The notes under the pieces were generated by a model. It was not told where the DNA came from, did not search any database, and saw only the letters and a list, made by a program, of their open reading frames with translations. Positions 1 to 13,400 of a stretch of DNA of 64,000 nucleotides are shown piece by piece; position 1 is the first letter of the stretch, and the number at the start of each line of letters is the position of its first letter. The stretch spans positions 1 to 64,000 of the forward strand of contig BQMJ01000058.1 of the NCBI GenBank assembly GCA_025991245.1, read 5' to 3'. The DNA comes from Galdieria partita. Lineage: Eukaryota; Rhodophyta; Bangiophyceae; Galdieriales; Galdieriaceae. The translations under genes and the position numbers were made by a program.

Positions 1-416
1 AATAAACCCTAATAAACCCTAATAAACCCTAATAAACCCTAATAAACCCTAATAAACCCTAATAAACCCTAATAAACCCTAATAAACCCTAATAAACCCT
101 AATAAACCCTAATAAACCCTAATAAACCCTAATAAACCCTAATAAACCCTAATAAACCCTAATAAACCCTAAATAAACCCTAATAAACCCTAATAAACCC
201 TAAATAAACCCTAAATAAACCCTAAATAAACCCTAATAAACCCTAATAAACCCTAATAAACCCTAATAAACCCAATAAACCCTAAATAAACCCTAATAAA
301 CCCTAATAAACCCTAATAAACCCTAATAAACCCTAAATAAACCCTAAAAAACCCTAAATAAACCCTAATAAACCCTAAATAAACCCTAAATAAACCCTAA
401 TAGAACCTAATAGAAC
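1..416. repeat. Telomere, (AATAAACCCT)n with 11-mer variants
   Basis: The window opens with about 17 uninterrupted copies of the 10-mer AATAAACCCT, so the chromosome end lies to the left. The G-rich strand reads AGGGTTTATT toward the terminus. From about 171 the 10-mer is mixed with the 11-mer AAATAAACCCT, and single-base variants appear from about 270. The C-rich strand at the left edge is the expected orientation for a left telomere. The unit resembles plant TTTAGGG with three extra bases. Confidence 0.95.
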
Positions 417-475
417 CTAATAGAACCTAATAGAACCTAGTACAACCTCAGTAAAACCTCAGTAAAGCCTGAATA
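390..475. repeat. Degenerate telomere-proximal tract
   Basis: The telomere decays here into AATAGAACCT-like units (about four copies), then into looser GTAAAACCTCA-type units. This is the distal edge of the first subtelomeric repeat copy. The same decayed motif marks the edge of every other copy at about 2885, 3159, 4151 and 10369. Confidence 0.75.
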
Positions 476-2884
476 AGAAAGAAAAATGCATATTTTTTCT
501 GTCAGGCTACGTGTATTTTAGAGTACACTTCTTTTTTTCGTGAGTGCATCAGAGAAGAAAGTCCTTCAATTCTATCAATCGTTTTACGCGTTCTTCTAGT
601 ATAATTAATTAAGCCGCAAGTTTTTATAAGGGTTTTTCTAATGGCCATATGACTTTTAGTTTGTTCTTCTTTTTGTTTGTGGATTTAAGTTTGATTGCGG
701 GAACACTTAGAATCCCAAAAAAATGTTTACATGTTATTGTTAATTAATTATCGTCCTTTTTTCTTAGCCGTTTTTTGGTGTGTTGTGTCGATTAAAAATT
801 TTAAGCGGTTTGCTTCGATAAAGATTTTTTTTGGTTGATTTCAGCCTTGTTACCTTTCTCTTTTATTGTCCAAGTTCTAAAGCAAATTATTTAAGCTTTT
901 ATTACATTTTTTTTGTTCTTAGTTAAGACTACATATATTCTATAGAGAATCCTCGTGTTTTCTTACAATGCATTAATGTTCCTCTATTTATCCTGTTTAT
1001 ATTTTTCTATAGCATATGACTTCGGGTTAAAACAGTACTAAACCTTAATAAAACTTAATTGAACCTGATAAAAAGAGTTCCTATTGCCCTGTATCTGACC
1101 ATCCGCATTTGAACAATTATCACTGTCTATGTCATATTTATTTGTTAAAGAAAAAAGCGATGTTTTTCTATGAAGTCCTTAACTTTTGCTGTTAGTCTCG
1201 TAAAATTAGTCAATTTTAATTGATGCTTCCTGTTTTGCTAGTGATAAAATGACGTGCCTTGTGAGCCAGTTTTTTGTATGTTTGTATTTGTTGTTCAGTA
1301 AGGGAAGACCTGGAAATTTAAGGAAAATTTTAAGATGGGATTTTTAATTCAAAGCTCTTTTGAGTTGAAGCATTTCTCTGCTGTGCAATAATTCGAATTT
1401 GTGAGGCATTTAGAAATTGTGAACATTTTTCTTAAGTAGCTCCTTTTTGTTGTCATTTGCATTATTACCGACGTTCTTGATTGACCTTGTGGAACAGTAA
1501 ATTTATATCTGGTTTTCACATTATTTTTTTTGCTTTTTCTGATATTTGTGCCAAATTTATTTGGTGTAAGATCCTTTTGGTTTCTGATATTGGATGAATT
1601 TACCTTGAAGCACCCTGTTAATATCTTCCAATTGTATTTGAAAGTTTAGTTAAATATGCTTATTTTACTAGAAATTATACCCTAATGAAACCTAGAAAAC
1701 CAAAATAAAGAAAAACTCTTATTACTTTTAGCCTGGGCATACCTAATTTTTCGATCCATTGCGCTCTAGTTGTCTCAAAGTAGGAGTACGCAAAGTAGAT
1801 TGGTTGTGTCTGGTTTCTTATTTATGCTTTTTGTCAAAAAATAGCTACGTATTTTTTATTTTTTATGCTCATTGTGCTACTGACCGTGTTTGGTTTCTTG
1901 CCAGCTACATTTTGTTTAAGATTCTTTTGGATTGGAAACTAGAGTTAGTTGTTACATTCCTCGTTTAATTCAGATTTTTTGAAGTTCACAATTTTCTGCT
2001 TCTTTTGCATTGTTTTGAGATTTCAAGTCTTTCGTTTAAATGGTACCCTTTTGGCTATCTTAGTCTAAAAAACGAGCAATGTACGCAACAGTTGAGCAAT
2101 CTTTCACAATTAACATTTTCCTCTCTTTGCTTTTTTTGTTGTTTTCGTTATTGCATTCAAGGGTTGTCCCTTCTTTTTACTACTTTTCTATAAATGAAAA
2201 AAACATTTTTCTTCTGTATTTCATTGTGATATAGCGAATGAACTCCCTTTCATCAAAAGCATTATATTTTTTTTCTCTGTGAGCAGTTTGCTGTAACTTT
2301 TTCACTTCGTTTTACACGGTCGACAAATATCTACCCCACGAGAACAGGTTCAATGTATTGATGATGTAAACAACATGTGGTATATGAAAATTCTTCAATA
2401 TATCCTCTTCTTTCTATTTCTCTGATTTCTTATTCTATGGTTTGCTCGTAAAATTGGTATTTGTATTGTTTCTTTAATAAACCTTGGATACAAGTGTAGC
2501 CCTTATAATGCAAAGATTGCCTATTGCCCTTTGATATATTGCATAAATGCCTTTTCAATACCTTTTCATAATGCCATTATGATACAACTGAAACTAAAAT
2601 GCTGAAATTTTTTTTTAGTGTTGCCATTAATTTTAAAAATTATTGAATTTTTTATGCAATAATGCTACAGTAATGTTTCTCGCAAATTTGTCTTTTCATA
2701 TAGGTTTGTATGGGTATTACTTGATAACGATAATGATATTTCTTTATTTCCTTTTCTTATTAAATTCGTTGATATCTCCAGTGCATATATAATGAAAAAC
2801 TTCCCGATTTGGATAGTTTCGAAACTTTTGTTTCGATCGTTTTACCAAGACTTTCATAGTTGAACCTTATGAGAATCGTCTTTA
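456..2884. repeat. Subtelomeric repeat copy A, inner end missing
   Basis: This T-rich block aligns head-to-tail with the first 2.4 kb of the full-length copy that starts near 4151. Shared landmarks are GAAAAATGCAT followed by a GCCAGGCTAC-like motif near 487, a telomere-like tract at 1028-1072, another at 1675-1712, and TTTAATAAACC near 2475. It stops at 2884, where the next copy's telomere-like edge begins. The short open frames inside are not conserved between copies, so I call no genes. Confidence 0.8.
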
Positions 2885-3158
2885 TTAAACCCTAATAGTA
2901 AGCCAAAAGTAGACCGTATAGTAAACCTCAGTAAAATCTCAATAAGAAAGAAAAATGCATGCTTCCTTCGGCCAGGCTACACACATTTTGCAATTCAATT
3001 ATTTCTTCTTTCATGTATGCATTCCAGGATCCGCTTTATTCTATAATGCTTTTTACCGTTGCTTCTAATGTAATCAGTTTTGTCGCAAATTCTTAATGTG
3101 TATTTTAAAGATGGCGTTGTGACTTCTTTTATTGGCTCTTTTCGGTTAACCTTAATAT
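2885..3158. repeat. Subtelomeric repeat copy B, about 0.27 kb remnant
   Basis: This is only the first 0.27 kb of the unit: the telomere-like edge (TTAAACCCTAATAG), the GAAAAATGCATGC landmark, and sequence up to a TTATTGGCTC motif. It then runs straight into the next telomere-like edge, CCCTAATAAACCCTAG. It is the shortest member of the array. Confidence 0.75.
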
Positions 3159-4150
3159 TCCCTAACATTCCCTAATAAACCCTAGTAGTACAGCATAAGT
3201 AGACCCTATAGTAAACCCTCAGTAGAACCTCAATAAGACAAAAAAAATGCATGTTTCCTTCTGCCAGGCTGTACTTATTTTGCAAGTCACTCATTTTTTT
3301 TCATTAGTGCATTAGAGAAGCCGCTTAATCCTATCAAGCTTTTTACCCTTGCTTCTAGTAGAATCAATTATGTCGCAAATTTTTTAGGAGTATTCTAAAG
3401 ATGACGATGTGACTTCTTTTATGAGCTTATTTCGGTTCTGCTTCTATTTGAGTTTTACTGCGAGAATGCTTCAGACGTAAAGAGAATGTTTACATTTTAC
3501 TCGTAAATATTGGTCGCCCTTTTTTGTTTAGGCATTTTTCTGTTGTTTTGTCTTGATTGAAAAGTTTAAGCGGTTTGCTCAAATGCAAACTTTTTTCTAG
3601 TAACTGTTGCTTTGTCATTGTCGCCTTTTATTGACCAAGTTGTAAATCAAATTATTAAAGCGTTTATTACACATCGTTTTTCTTCGTTCTTAGTTATAGC
3701 CTTATATATTGTGTAAAGGATCCTCGAGCTTTCTTATTATGGATGAATGTTCCCTTATTCATCCAGGTAATATTTCTCTATAGTATGTGACTTTGGATAA
3801 AAATAGTAATAAACCTTAATAAAACTTAATAAACCCTGATAAGAAAGTTCCCATTGCAATGTACCAAAACATCCGCATTTGAAGATTTATTGGGTTTTCT
3901 GTCATCACAATGCATCAAAGAAAGAAAGTGAATTGGTTCTCTACCAAGACCTTTACTTTTGCTTTTGGTCTGGTGAAAGTAATTAATTCTCAAAACTGTG
4001 TTTCTTGTTTTGCCAGCGATCAAATGACTTGCCTTGAGCTATTTTTGCGTATTTTTGTATTTGTTGTTGATTACGGGAAAACCTGGAAATTTAGGGAAAA
4101 TTTTGAGATGCTATTTTTTTGAGGCCTTTTTTGCGTTTAGGTATTCCCTA
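3159..4150. repeat. Subtelomeric repeat copy C, about 1 kb, inner end missing
   Basis: This copy starts with CCCTAATAAACCCTAG and carries the ATGCATGTTTCC landmark near 3248. It includes the internal telomere-like tract at about 3808-3840 and ends near 4145. It corresponds to the first 1 kb of the full unit. No coding potential is visible. Confidence 0.75.
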
Positions 4151-7100
4151 CCAAGACATAATAGTAAACCATAACTAGACCGCATAGTAAAACCTCAGTA
4201 AAACCTGAATATGAAAGAAAAATGCATACTTTTCTTTGCCAGGCTACACATATTTTACGATTCATTTTTTTATTGAATGCATCGGAGAAGAAAGTCCTTT
4301 AATTCTATCAATCGTTTTATATTTACTTCTAGTATAATTAATTTATGTAGCAAAATTTTATAAGAGTTTCTTTATTGGCCATATGACTTTTGTTGTGTAC
4401 TTCATTTTGCTTATGCATTGTAGTTTTACTGCGGGTACACTTGAATCCCTAAAGAAAATGGTTTCATTTTATCTTTAATTAGTGATCGTCGTTCTTTTGT
4501 TCAGGCATTTCTCTGTTGTGTTGTGTTGATTTTAAAATTTAAGCGGTTGGCTTCAATGAAAATTTTTTTGGTTGATTTTAGAATTATTACCTTCTTCTAT
4601 TATTGACAAAATTTGCAGCAATTTTTTAAATCTTTTATTACCGACCTTTTTTCTTTTTTTTTGTTGAAGCCATATTTATCCAATGTAGAACCTTTTTCAT
4701 TGTCTATATTGGTTGAGTGTTCTTTTATTCATCCTGTTAATATCTTTCGAGGGTATGTGTTTTTTGATAAGAAAAAGTAATATAACTTGGTAGGCCTGAT
4801 AAAAAAAATTCCCCATTGCTCTGAACTAGACCATTCGTATTTGAACATTTATCAAGGTCTTGGTCATATCGATGCTTTGGGGAAAGAAAGCGAATTGGTT
4901 CTATCAAGACGTTTAATTTTGCTTTTAGTTTCGTAAAGGTAATGAATTCTCAAACTGTGCTACTTGTTTTGCCAGCGATCAAATGACTTGCCTTGTGGGC
5001 TATTTCTGCGTATGTTTGTATCTGTTGTTTGTTACGGGTATTCATTCAGGTGAAATTTGAGGATGCTATTTTTAATTCAAAGCCATTGCTAGTAAGGGAA
5101 TTTCTCTGTTGCTTCGCAGTAATTCGAAATTGTGAGCTTTTCAGAAATTGTGAGCATTTTTCTTCAATGGTTCGTTTTTCTTGTTATTAGCATTATTACC
5201 TTCGTTCTTAATTGAACGAGTGGTACAAGAAATAAATATTCATTTTTTTCACATTATGATATTTCGCTTTATCTGGTATTTGTGCCGAATCTATTTGGTG
5301 AAATGTCCTTTTGATTTCTGGTAATGGCTGAATTTACCTTGCTTGACCCTGTTAATACCTTCCTATAGTATTTGAACTTTTATGTAAATATGCATATTTA
5401 ACTAAAAATTATACCCTAATGAAGCCTAATAAAACCAAAATGAGGAAAAAATACTTATTGTTTTCAGCCAAAACGTACCTAGTTTTTCAATTCATTGCAC
5501 TCTAGTAGTCTCAAAGTAGGAGTGTGCAGAGTAAATTGTTTATGTCCGGTTTCTTATTTATGTTTTTTTGCCAAAGAATAGTTACGTATTGTTTTATTTT
5601 TTATGCTTGCTGTGCTACTGACCATGTTCGGTTTCCTGTCAGCTACATTTTGTTTAAACTTTTTTTGGATTAAACTGGAGTTAGTTTTTTACATTCCTTC
5701 TTTAGTTCAAATTTTATTAAGAATGCACAATTTTTTCTGCTACTTTTGTATCGTTTTGAGATTCTAGGTGGTTCGTTTAAATGGTATAATTCTAGTGACG
5801 TTAGTCTAAGGTGCAAGCAATGTACGCGAACAAGTCGTTGCAAAATTGGAATAATCTGCCACTATGTAACATTTTCATTTTTTTGTATTTTCTGCTTTCA
5901 TTGTTGTTTTCATGGATTGTCACTTCTTTTTACTACTTTTCCTCCAACGAGAAAAAAAAACCTTTTTTTCTTCTGTATTTCTATGTTATATAGTTACTAA
6001 ATTCCCGTTCATCAAAGGTATTGTATTTTTTTCTCTATGAGCAGATTGCTGTAACTTTTCTACTTCGTTTCACACGGGTGAGAAATATCTGCCTGACGAG
6101 GACAGATTCATGGTACCGATGATGTAAAGGACAAGGGGTACATAAAAATTCTTCAATATACTCTCAAGTTTTTATTTATCTAAATGTTTTTTCTATGGCT
6201 TTTTTTTAAAATTTGTTTTTGTATTGTTCCTTTAATAAACCGTATAAAGAAAGTGCTAAACTGGCAATGCAAAGATTGCCTATTCTCCGTTGATATATTG
6301 CATAAATTTCTCTTCAATACCTTTTTTTAATGTCGATGTGATAGAACTGAAGCTAAAATGCTGAAATCTTTTTTCTTTTTTATGCTGTCACAAGTTTTGA
6401 AATTTCTTTAAATTTTTATGCATTAGTGACATAGTAGCTTTTTCGTTGAATTTCTCTTTTCACATAGTTGCTATATAGTAGCGATAATGATATTTTTTTA
6501 TTAATTTCTCTTATTAAGGTCGTTGCTGTCTTCAGTGTATACATAATAATATGCTTTGAATATGGATAGTTTCGAAACTTTTGTTTCAATGGTTTCGCCA
6601 AGATCTTTATGGTTGAACCTTACCTTGATAGAATCGTTTTTAGAAATTTGTCTTATATAGCAAAATTCTAAGTATCGTTATTTGGTCACTTTATTGTATT
6701 TTACGCTGCAGTGCTATTGAAAATTTAACCATTTGGTAAAGTATCTTTTGCTTTTGGACTATCTAGAGGTAATACTTGTTTCATTATGTGAGTATCCTTA
6801 CTTGAAATATAGTGTCGGTGTACATATTTAGCAAAAATTAAACAAGGCTTATGCTATTCTTGGATCCTTAAAAACAGAGTTTTGTGTTTGGTTAGAAACT
6901 TTTTGAGCCTTTTTTTATCTATTCTCAACAATGTCAAACTCCGAATATCACTTTGTTGGTTTTTTATGTGCGTCCTCTTTTGTCATAGATTCTTGTTCTA
7001 TTGTTATTTTATCACAATGACTGAATTACAAGATTCAATCGTCGTTTAGGCTCTTTGTTCACATTTTAGAAAGTTCACTTGTTTGATCACTTCTCTTCTT

Positions 7101-10100
7101 GTACTACTGTCTGTTTTCCTTTTGTGTTTTCTGTCTTATAACCCTTCGATGTGTAATGAAGCTTTTCTATGTTCTATTTCACCTATAGTACTAAACTGAT
7201 CGAGGTGAGGATACATCGATTTTTTTATATGCAGATTTGTTCTACTTTTCTTGTTACTAAATTTCGCATTGTCACCTACTGTCTACCCCTGAGAACAACT
7301 GGGAATACTGATGCCATAAAGGACAAATAATGTATTCAAATTCTTCAATTTTTTCACTTGGGTCGACCTCACTGAATTCTTTCTTTTTTCATAGACTCTA
7401 TTCGAGACGATATTTTTATTGCTCTTCTAATGAACCGTAGATAATTTCAGAAAAACAATTTTTCTTTATTTGAAACCACGCGAATTTTCATTCCATTTTC
7501 TAAAATGCATGTGTTTTTCTCAATTCACTAGATCGTCGAAAAAGAATGTAATAGAGTATAAAATTCAGTGGTTTAGATTCAATCACATACTTGTGAAATT
7601 GTGTCAACATTCTTGAAGATTTTTGTGATTTTGCTAATTTATTTCGAGTGACAAAATAATTCTTCCTATGAAATCTTTTTGGAATCACCCCAACAGTTGT
7701 ATTTGTATTGTATGTAAGCGATATCCAATTGTCCCATTTCTTTCATTCTTATTAGATTTTTAATTTTTTGGGGGGAGCTGAGCAATTTTGTTTTGAATTT
7801 GATATTTTGCGAAATCTGAATCTGGTAATTTTTACAGCTAACGTATTGCATGGCTTGTTTCACTATAGTAGTTTTCGATATTGAAAAGCGACAGTTTTTC
7901 AAAAAGTAGAATCTTGCAACTGTTGGTTTTTACTATGTGGTATCTTTTATCAGACACCTTTTTTGTGAAAAATATTTTTTTGCTTTCTTATGGTAACTGC
8001 ATCCATTTTGTTCTATTTTATGTTGATCGGCATAATATTATACACAAATTGTACTGTTGATATATATAATGAAGACAAAGCAAGCCACGCCTTTGCCATA
8101 AAAAGGCCTCAAATGAATTGAACCGTTAGCAATCCAGCCACAAAAGTTCAACGTTTGTCTGTAGCATCTTCGATATTATATGCTTTATGCCTGTTTGACT
8201 ATGCTTTGAATGACAACTTGTAGAGAAACATATCTCTCAAAAGCACTTTTCCTCCATGAGTTTGTTGCATTTTGATTCTTGTTCTTTGAAATCATCGTGT
8301 TGTTTTTGTTTTTCTCCTTAAATATATAAAATTTCCTTTGAGTATTTCAATTTGACATAAGTAATGAATTGTTTCCGACTGAGAATATGGCAGGTTTTTC
8401 TTTGAACATGCATTTTGGACACTTCTTCTTACTATCTTTTGCATTATCGATCAATGTCCGTTGAAGAAAACAATTAGAGATATACTTATTCAATAAAGAC
8501 AAGTAGTATATGAGAATTCTTCAACTTTCTAGAGATTCTATTTCTCTTGTTGTCTTTCTTTTCTCTATAGGTTATTTTCGAAATCGGTATCTGTATCGTT
8601 CAGTTATTAGTCTATATGTGTACGAAAGAAAGAAACGCTACAAAGGTCTAATAAAAAAAGAATTATCTAGTGTCCTCTGACATACGTCATGTGCTTTCCT
8701 TCAATGAATTATGTTCTCGTGAAACCAATGTGATGAAACAAAGAATATTTAGTGATACAGATACTTTGAGTTACCTTGTTACTTTCATATTTTGTAGTGT
8801 TTAAGTTTTGTTTTGTTTGATGATCCGTTCGTGTCAATTCATCTTCGCCTATGAAATCTTCATCCCCTAACATACTCGTGCACTTGTACCGCTTTTGACT
8901 GATAATGAATTTTCTCTAGTACTTGTTTTGGGGAAAACTTTTTCATTGGTTTGGAGCTAACATAATTCATTATTTACTTGAAATCTTGCTAAACTAAATT
9001 GGCTCCGCTTTCCGTGTTTTGCAGCAGTACTATTTACCATCTACTGTATCAGAGCCTTTCTCGATACAATGACAGTGGTTTGAAGAGTACAACCTTGTTT
9101 CGCCCTATTTTTTCTCTATGTTGTCCTATCTATCACTTAGCAATTTGGCAAAACAGTTTTGTACTTTCTTATTACCATTGTATACTCCTTATTTCACTCT
9201 ATGAGTATCTTCGTGTACTATACTGCTACTTTGGTGACAGTATATCCATATTGAACCAAAAGTAGGCCATACCATGCATATGCCATAAAAAAGCCTTCAA
9301 CTCAAAGAAACAGTAAACAATGACGACGTAGTTATTCCATCATGTCTACTATTCTTCCTCTTTCTATTTGCTTTATGTCTAGATAATCTATACTTTGAGT
9401 GGTAGCTATTAGAAGAAAGTATCACTGTGTAGCATTTTTCCTTATCGGTCATATTGTACTTTCACTCTTTTTTTTACAATCAATTTGTTCTTCTTTGTTT
9501 TCTTATCTTCAAATACTTGTTTAGTCTTTTAGTATGTATTGCATAATATTTTGGTTTCTTCCTAGCTCTTCTCTCTAGAATTTTCTATTTGAAACTCTTT
9601 GTTTGGGAAGTCCAATCGAAATTTAATTTCTTCCATTATTACCATAAGAAATTTCAATGCGTTTGCTTTTCATACTTATCTAGCGTTTAAATAGGTACTT
9701 GGAGAAAAAAAATTAAATGAATGCCTTCTACTGAGGTACATATTCATTTCTACGTTTCAATAGGAAACAAGATCAAGTTTGAGACTAGCAGTCTTTGTTA
9801 ACGGCTCAACTTGAAATACTGTGACACTTGCGAAGTTGCAGGAGAAGCTCTACTTGTAAATATTCTAGTGTACTTGCAAACTGGCTCAAAAATTTCCAAC
9901 TATGTCATGTATGCAAAAATGCACCATAGAGATTTTGAATCAATCGTTGGTCTTTCCTCAACTTTTCCAGAGGACAATAGAATATGAAAGAAGAGCTTGG
10001 TAAGTTCGATTCTTTTACTCCTCCATTTCTGTTGATTTCGACCACTACTTATTTTTATATTTACAAATAAATAGCACTCTAGCCATTTTTTAGACAGTTG

Positions 10101-10368
10101 GAGCTTTCTTTTGGCCAATCGTGAAAAAGTTCATATGAAACAAGAAAACACAAATTAGTATATACAAATCATTTTCTACAACTTTTTTCCACAAATATCT
10201 GCTTTAAAAAAATTTCCAAAAAATTTTTCAATTTTGTGTCGAGAATTGGCTACGTAGAACAAAACACAGCCCATGACAGTCAAAAAGCAATAGAGGAAAA
10301 TGAGGGGAAATGGATCAATGAACCCTCATGTGAACTCAAATAGCTTCTTACTGGATTTCCCAACGACA
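4151..10368. repeat. Subtelomeric repeat copy D, full length about 6.2 kb
   Basis: This is the first of two full-length units. The left edge is decayed telomeric sequence near 4160-4205 and the right edge is GGATTTCCCAACGAC at 10354-10368. It matches copy E along its whole length, with many substitutions and small indels but some perfectly conserved stretches. Internal telomere-like tracts lie near 4777, 5408 and 6228. The + strand is strongly T-rich with many T runs. The open frames are short and differ between the copies. Confidence 0.85.
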
Positions 10369-10426
10369 ACCCTAATAAACACTAATAAACACTAACCCTA
10401 ATAAACCCTTAATAAACCTTAAAATC
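10369..10426. repeat. Interstitial telomeric tract at the D/E seam
   Basis: This is the best preserved internal telomere tract: several AATAAACCCT-like units including CCCTAATAAACCCTTAATAA. It lies exactly between the two full subtelomeric units and has the same orientation as the terminal telomere. It therefore looks like a former chromosome end buried by addition of a further unit. Confidence 0.8.
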
Positions 10427-13400
10427 GAATAAGAAAAAAAATGCCTACTCCCTTCTGCCAGGTTATACAAACTTTAAAATCAATTGCGTTACATTTTCCT
10501 TTGAAAGAATTAAAGACGAATGTCCATCAACTCTTTTGAACCTCTTACATTTTCTTTTAGTCTACCTAAATGATTTATGTCGTAAATTTTCCAGTCTGAG
10601 GTAACTATGACCTGATGAAGTTTCTTGTGTGCCTTTTTTTGCTTATTTATATATTTGATGTTTATGAAGAGAATACTTGAAAACGTGCAGATTATTTTTT
10701 TGGATTTTAGTTGTAATTAAAGGCTATCCTTTTGCGCCGAGGTATCTCTCTGTTTTTGTGTTGTGTAAAAATTTTAAGAGGTTCGCATGAATGGTTCTTT
10801 TTTGGTTGTTTTTTAGTCTTATCATTTTCGTCCTTTATCGATCAATTTGTACAGCAAATTATTAAATTCTTTTTTTACATTTATTTTTTTGTTCTTTATG
10901 ATGCCGTATTCATTATATGAAGGATCCTTTTGCTTTCCTATAGTGGATGGATGTTGTTTTATATCTTCTGTTCATTTTTTTTATAGTTTGTGATCTTTGT
11001 AATAAGCATCAGACCCTGAGAAATCTTAGTAAGCCCTAAGAAGAATGCCAATTGCCCTGTGCTAGTCCATCGCATTTGAGGATTCATTACGTTCTTGGTC
11101 ATTTCGACGCATTGGAGAAAAAAAAAGAATTGGTTCTGTCAAGACCTTTACTTTTGCTATCAATCTTGTAAAATTGACTCATCCTGAAATTTTGCTATTT
11201 ACTTTGCGAGTGATCAAATGACTTGCCTAGTGAGCTATTTTTCCGTTTGTTTGTATTTGTTGTTTATTAAGGGAAAACTTACGAATTTATGGAAAATTTT
11301 AAGATGCTATTTTTCTAAAGCCTTTTTGAGTTTATAAATTTCTTTGTTGCCTCGCAGTGATTGGAAATTGTGAGCATTTTTCTTGAATGGTTCCTTTTTG
11401 TTGTTACTAGCATCAGTTCCTTCGTGCTTGATTGAATCATTGCAAATTAACTGTTTTTTTTTCTCATTTTATGATATTTTGCTTTGCCTTTTATTTGTGC
11501 CGAATCTACTTGGTGAAGTACCCTTTTGCTTTCTGATATTGCATGAATTTACTTAGAATCACCCTGTTAATATCTTAAAATAGCATTCGAACTTACAGGT
11601 AAATATGCATATTTAACTTGTATTTATACCCTAATGAAGCCTAATAAAACCGAAATAAGGAAATAATACTTATTGCTTTCAACCAGGACATGCCTAGTTT
11701 TTCAATTCATTGTACTCTAGTAGTGTTAAAATAGGAGTTGGTAGAGTAAATTGTTTACGTCTGTTTTCTTATTTATGTTTTTTGTCAAAGAATAGCTACG
11801 TATTCTTTTATTTATTTTGCTTGGTGTGCTACTGACAAAGTTTAGTTTTCTGTCAGCTACATTTTGTTTAAAGTTTTTTTTGGATTGAAAGCTCAAGCTA
11901 GTTCTTATATTCCTCGTTTAGTTTAAATTTTTTTGGATTACGCAATTTTCTGCTTTTGTATTGTTTTGAAATTTTAGGTGGTTCGTTTAAATAATACCTT
12001 CTGGTGACGTTAGTCTAAGGCGCGAATCGTCGCAACAGTAGAGCATTCTGTCACTATTAACATTTCCCTCTCTTTTTTGCGATTTTTATTGTTGTCTTCT
12101 AGGATTATCCCTTCTCTTTACTGCTTTTCTATAAATGAGAAGAAGAAGATTCTTTCTTCTGGATTTCATTGTGATCTATTTTATGAATTCTTTCGCAACA
12201 AAGTATTGTATTTTTTGGTCTGTGAGCAGTTTGCTGTAACTTCTTTAATTTTTTGTTTCACTTGGTCTCTGCCCGTCGAGAACAGGTTCAAGGTACTGAT
12301 GATGTAGGGAAAAAGTGGTACATGGAAATTCTTCAATGTATTATCAAGTTTCTGTTTCGCTAAATGCTCATTCAATGGTTTTCTTGTAAAATTGGTTTTT
12401 CTATTGTTCCTTCAATAAACCGCATAAAGAAAGTGTTAAACTGGTATTACAAAAATTGCCTATTTCCTTTGATGTATTACATAAACTTCTCTTGAATACC
12501 GTTTCATAATGCCATTGCAATAGAACTGAAGCTGAAATGCTGAAATCCTTTTTTTCTTTTTTTTAACTGTTGTCACATGTTTTGAAAATTTTTTAAATTT
12601 TTATTCCTTAGTGACATGGTGGCTTTTTCGTTGAATTTGTCTTTTCATATTGGTACTATATGGTAGCGATAATGTATTTCTTTATTAATGTTTCTTATTA
12701 AGATCGTTGCTATCTTCAGTGCATACATAATAGTAGGAGTTCAATTTGGATGGCTTCGAAACTTCTGTTTCGATCGTTTCATCAAGACCTTCATGGTTGA
12801 ACCTTACCTTATGAGAATCGTCTTTAAAAATCTGTTTTATATAGCACAATTTTAAGCATTGTTTTTGGTCACTTTATTGTATGCTACGTTGCAATGTTAT
12901 TAAAAATTTAATTATTTGGTAAAGTAGTTTTTGCTTTCTGAGGATCTAGAGATACTCCTTGTTTCATTCTGTGAATAGACCATTCTACAGTTTGAAATGT
13001 AGGGTTGGTATACATATTTAGCAAAAAGTAAACAAGGCTTGTGCTATTCTTGGATCCTTAAAAACAGAGCTCTATGTTTGGGTAGAAACTTTTTGAGCCT
13101 TTTTTTATCTATTCTCAACAATGTCAAACTCCGAATATCACTTCGTTGGTTTTTTCATGTGCGTCCTCTTTTGTCATAGATTCTTGTTCAATTGTTATTT
13201 TATAAGAGTGACTGGATTAGAAAATTCAATCTTCGTATAGACTCTTTTTCCACAATTTAGAATGTTCACTTTTTTGCTCCTTCCTCTTCTAGTACTACAG
13301 TCTGTTTTACTTTTGGTTTTTCTGTCTTATAACTCTTGAATGTGTAATGAAGCTTTTCTAGTTTTTATTTCGCCTATGTCCTAAACTGTTCGAGGTGAAA

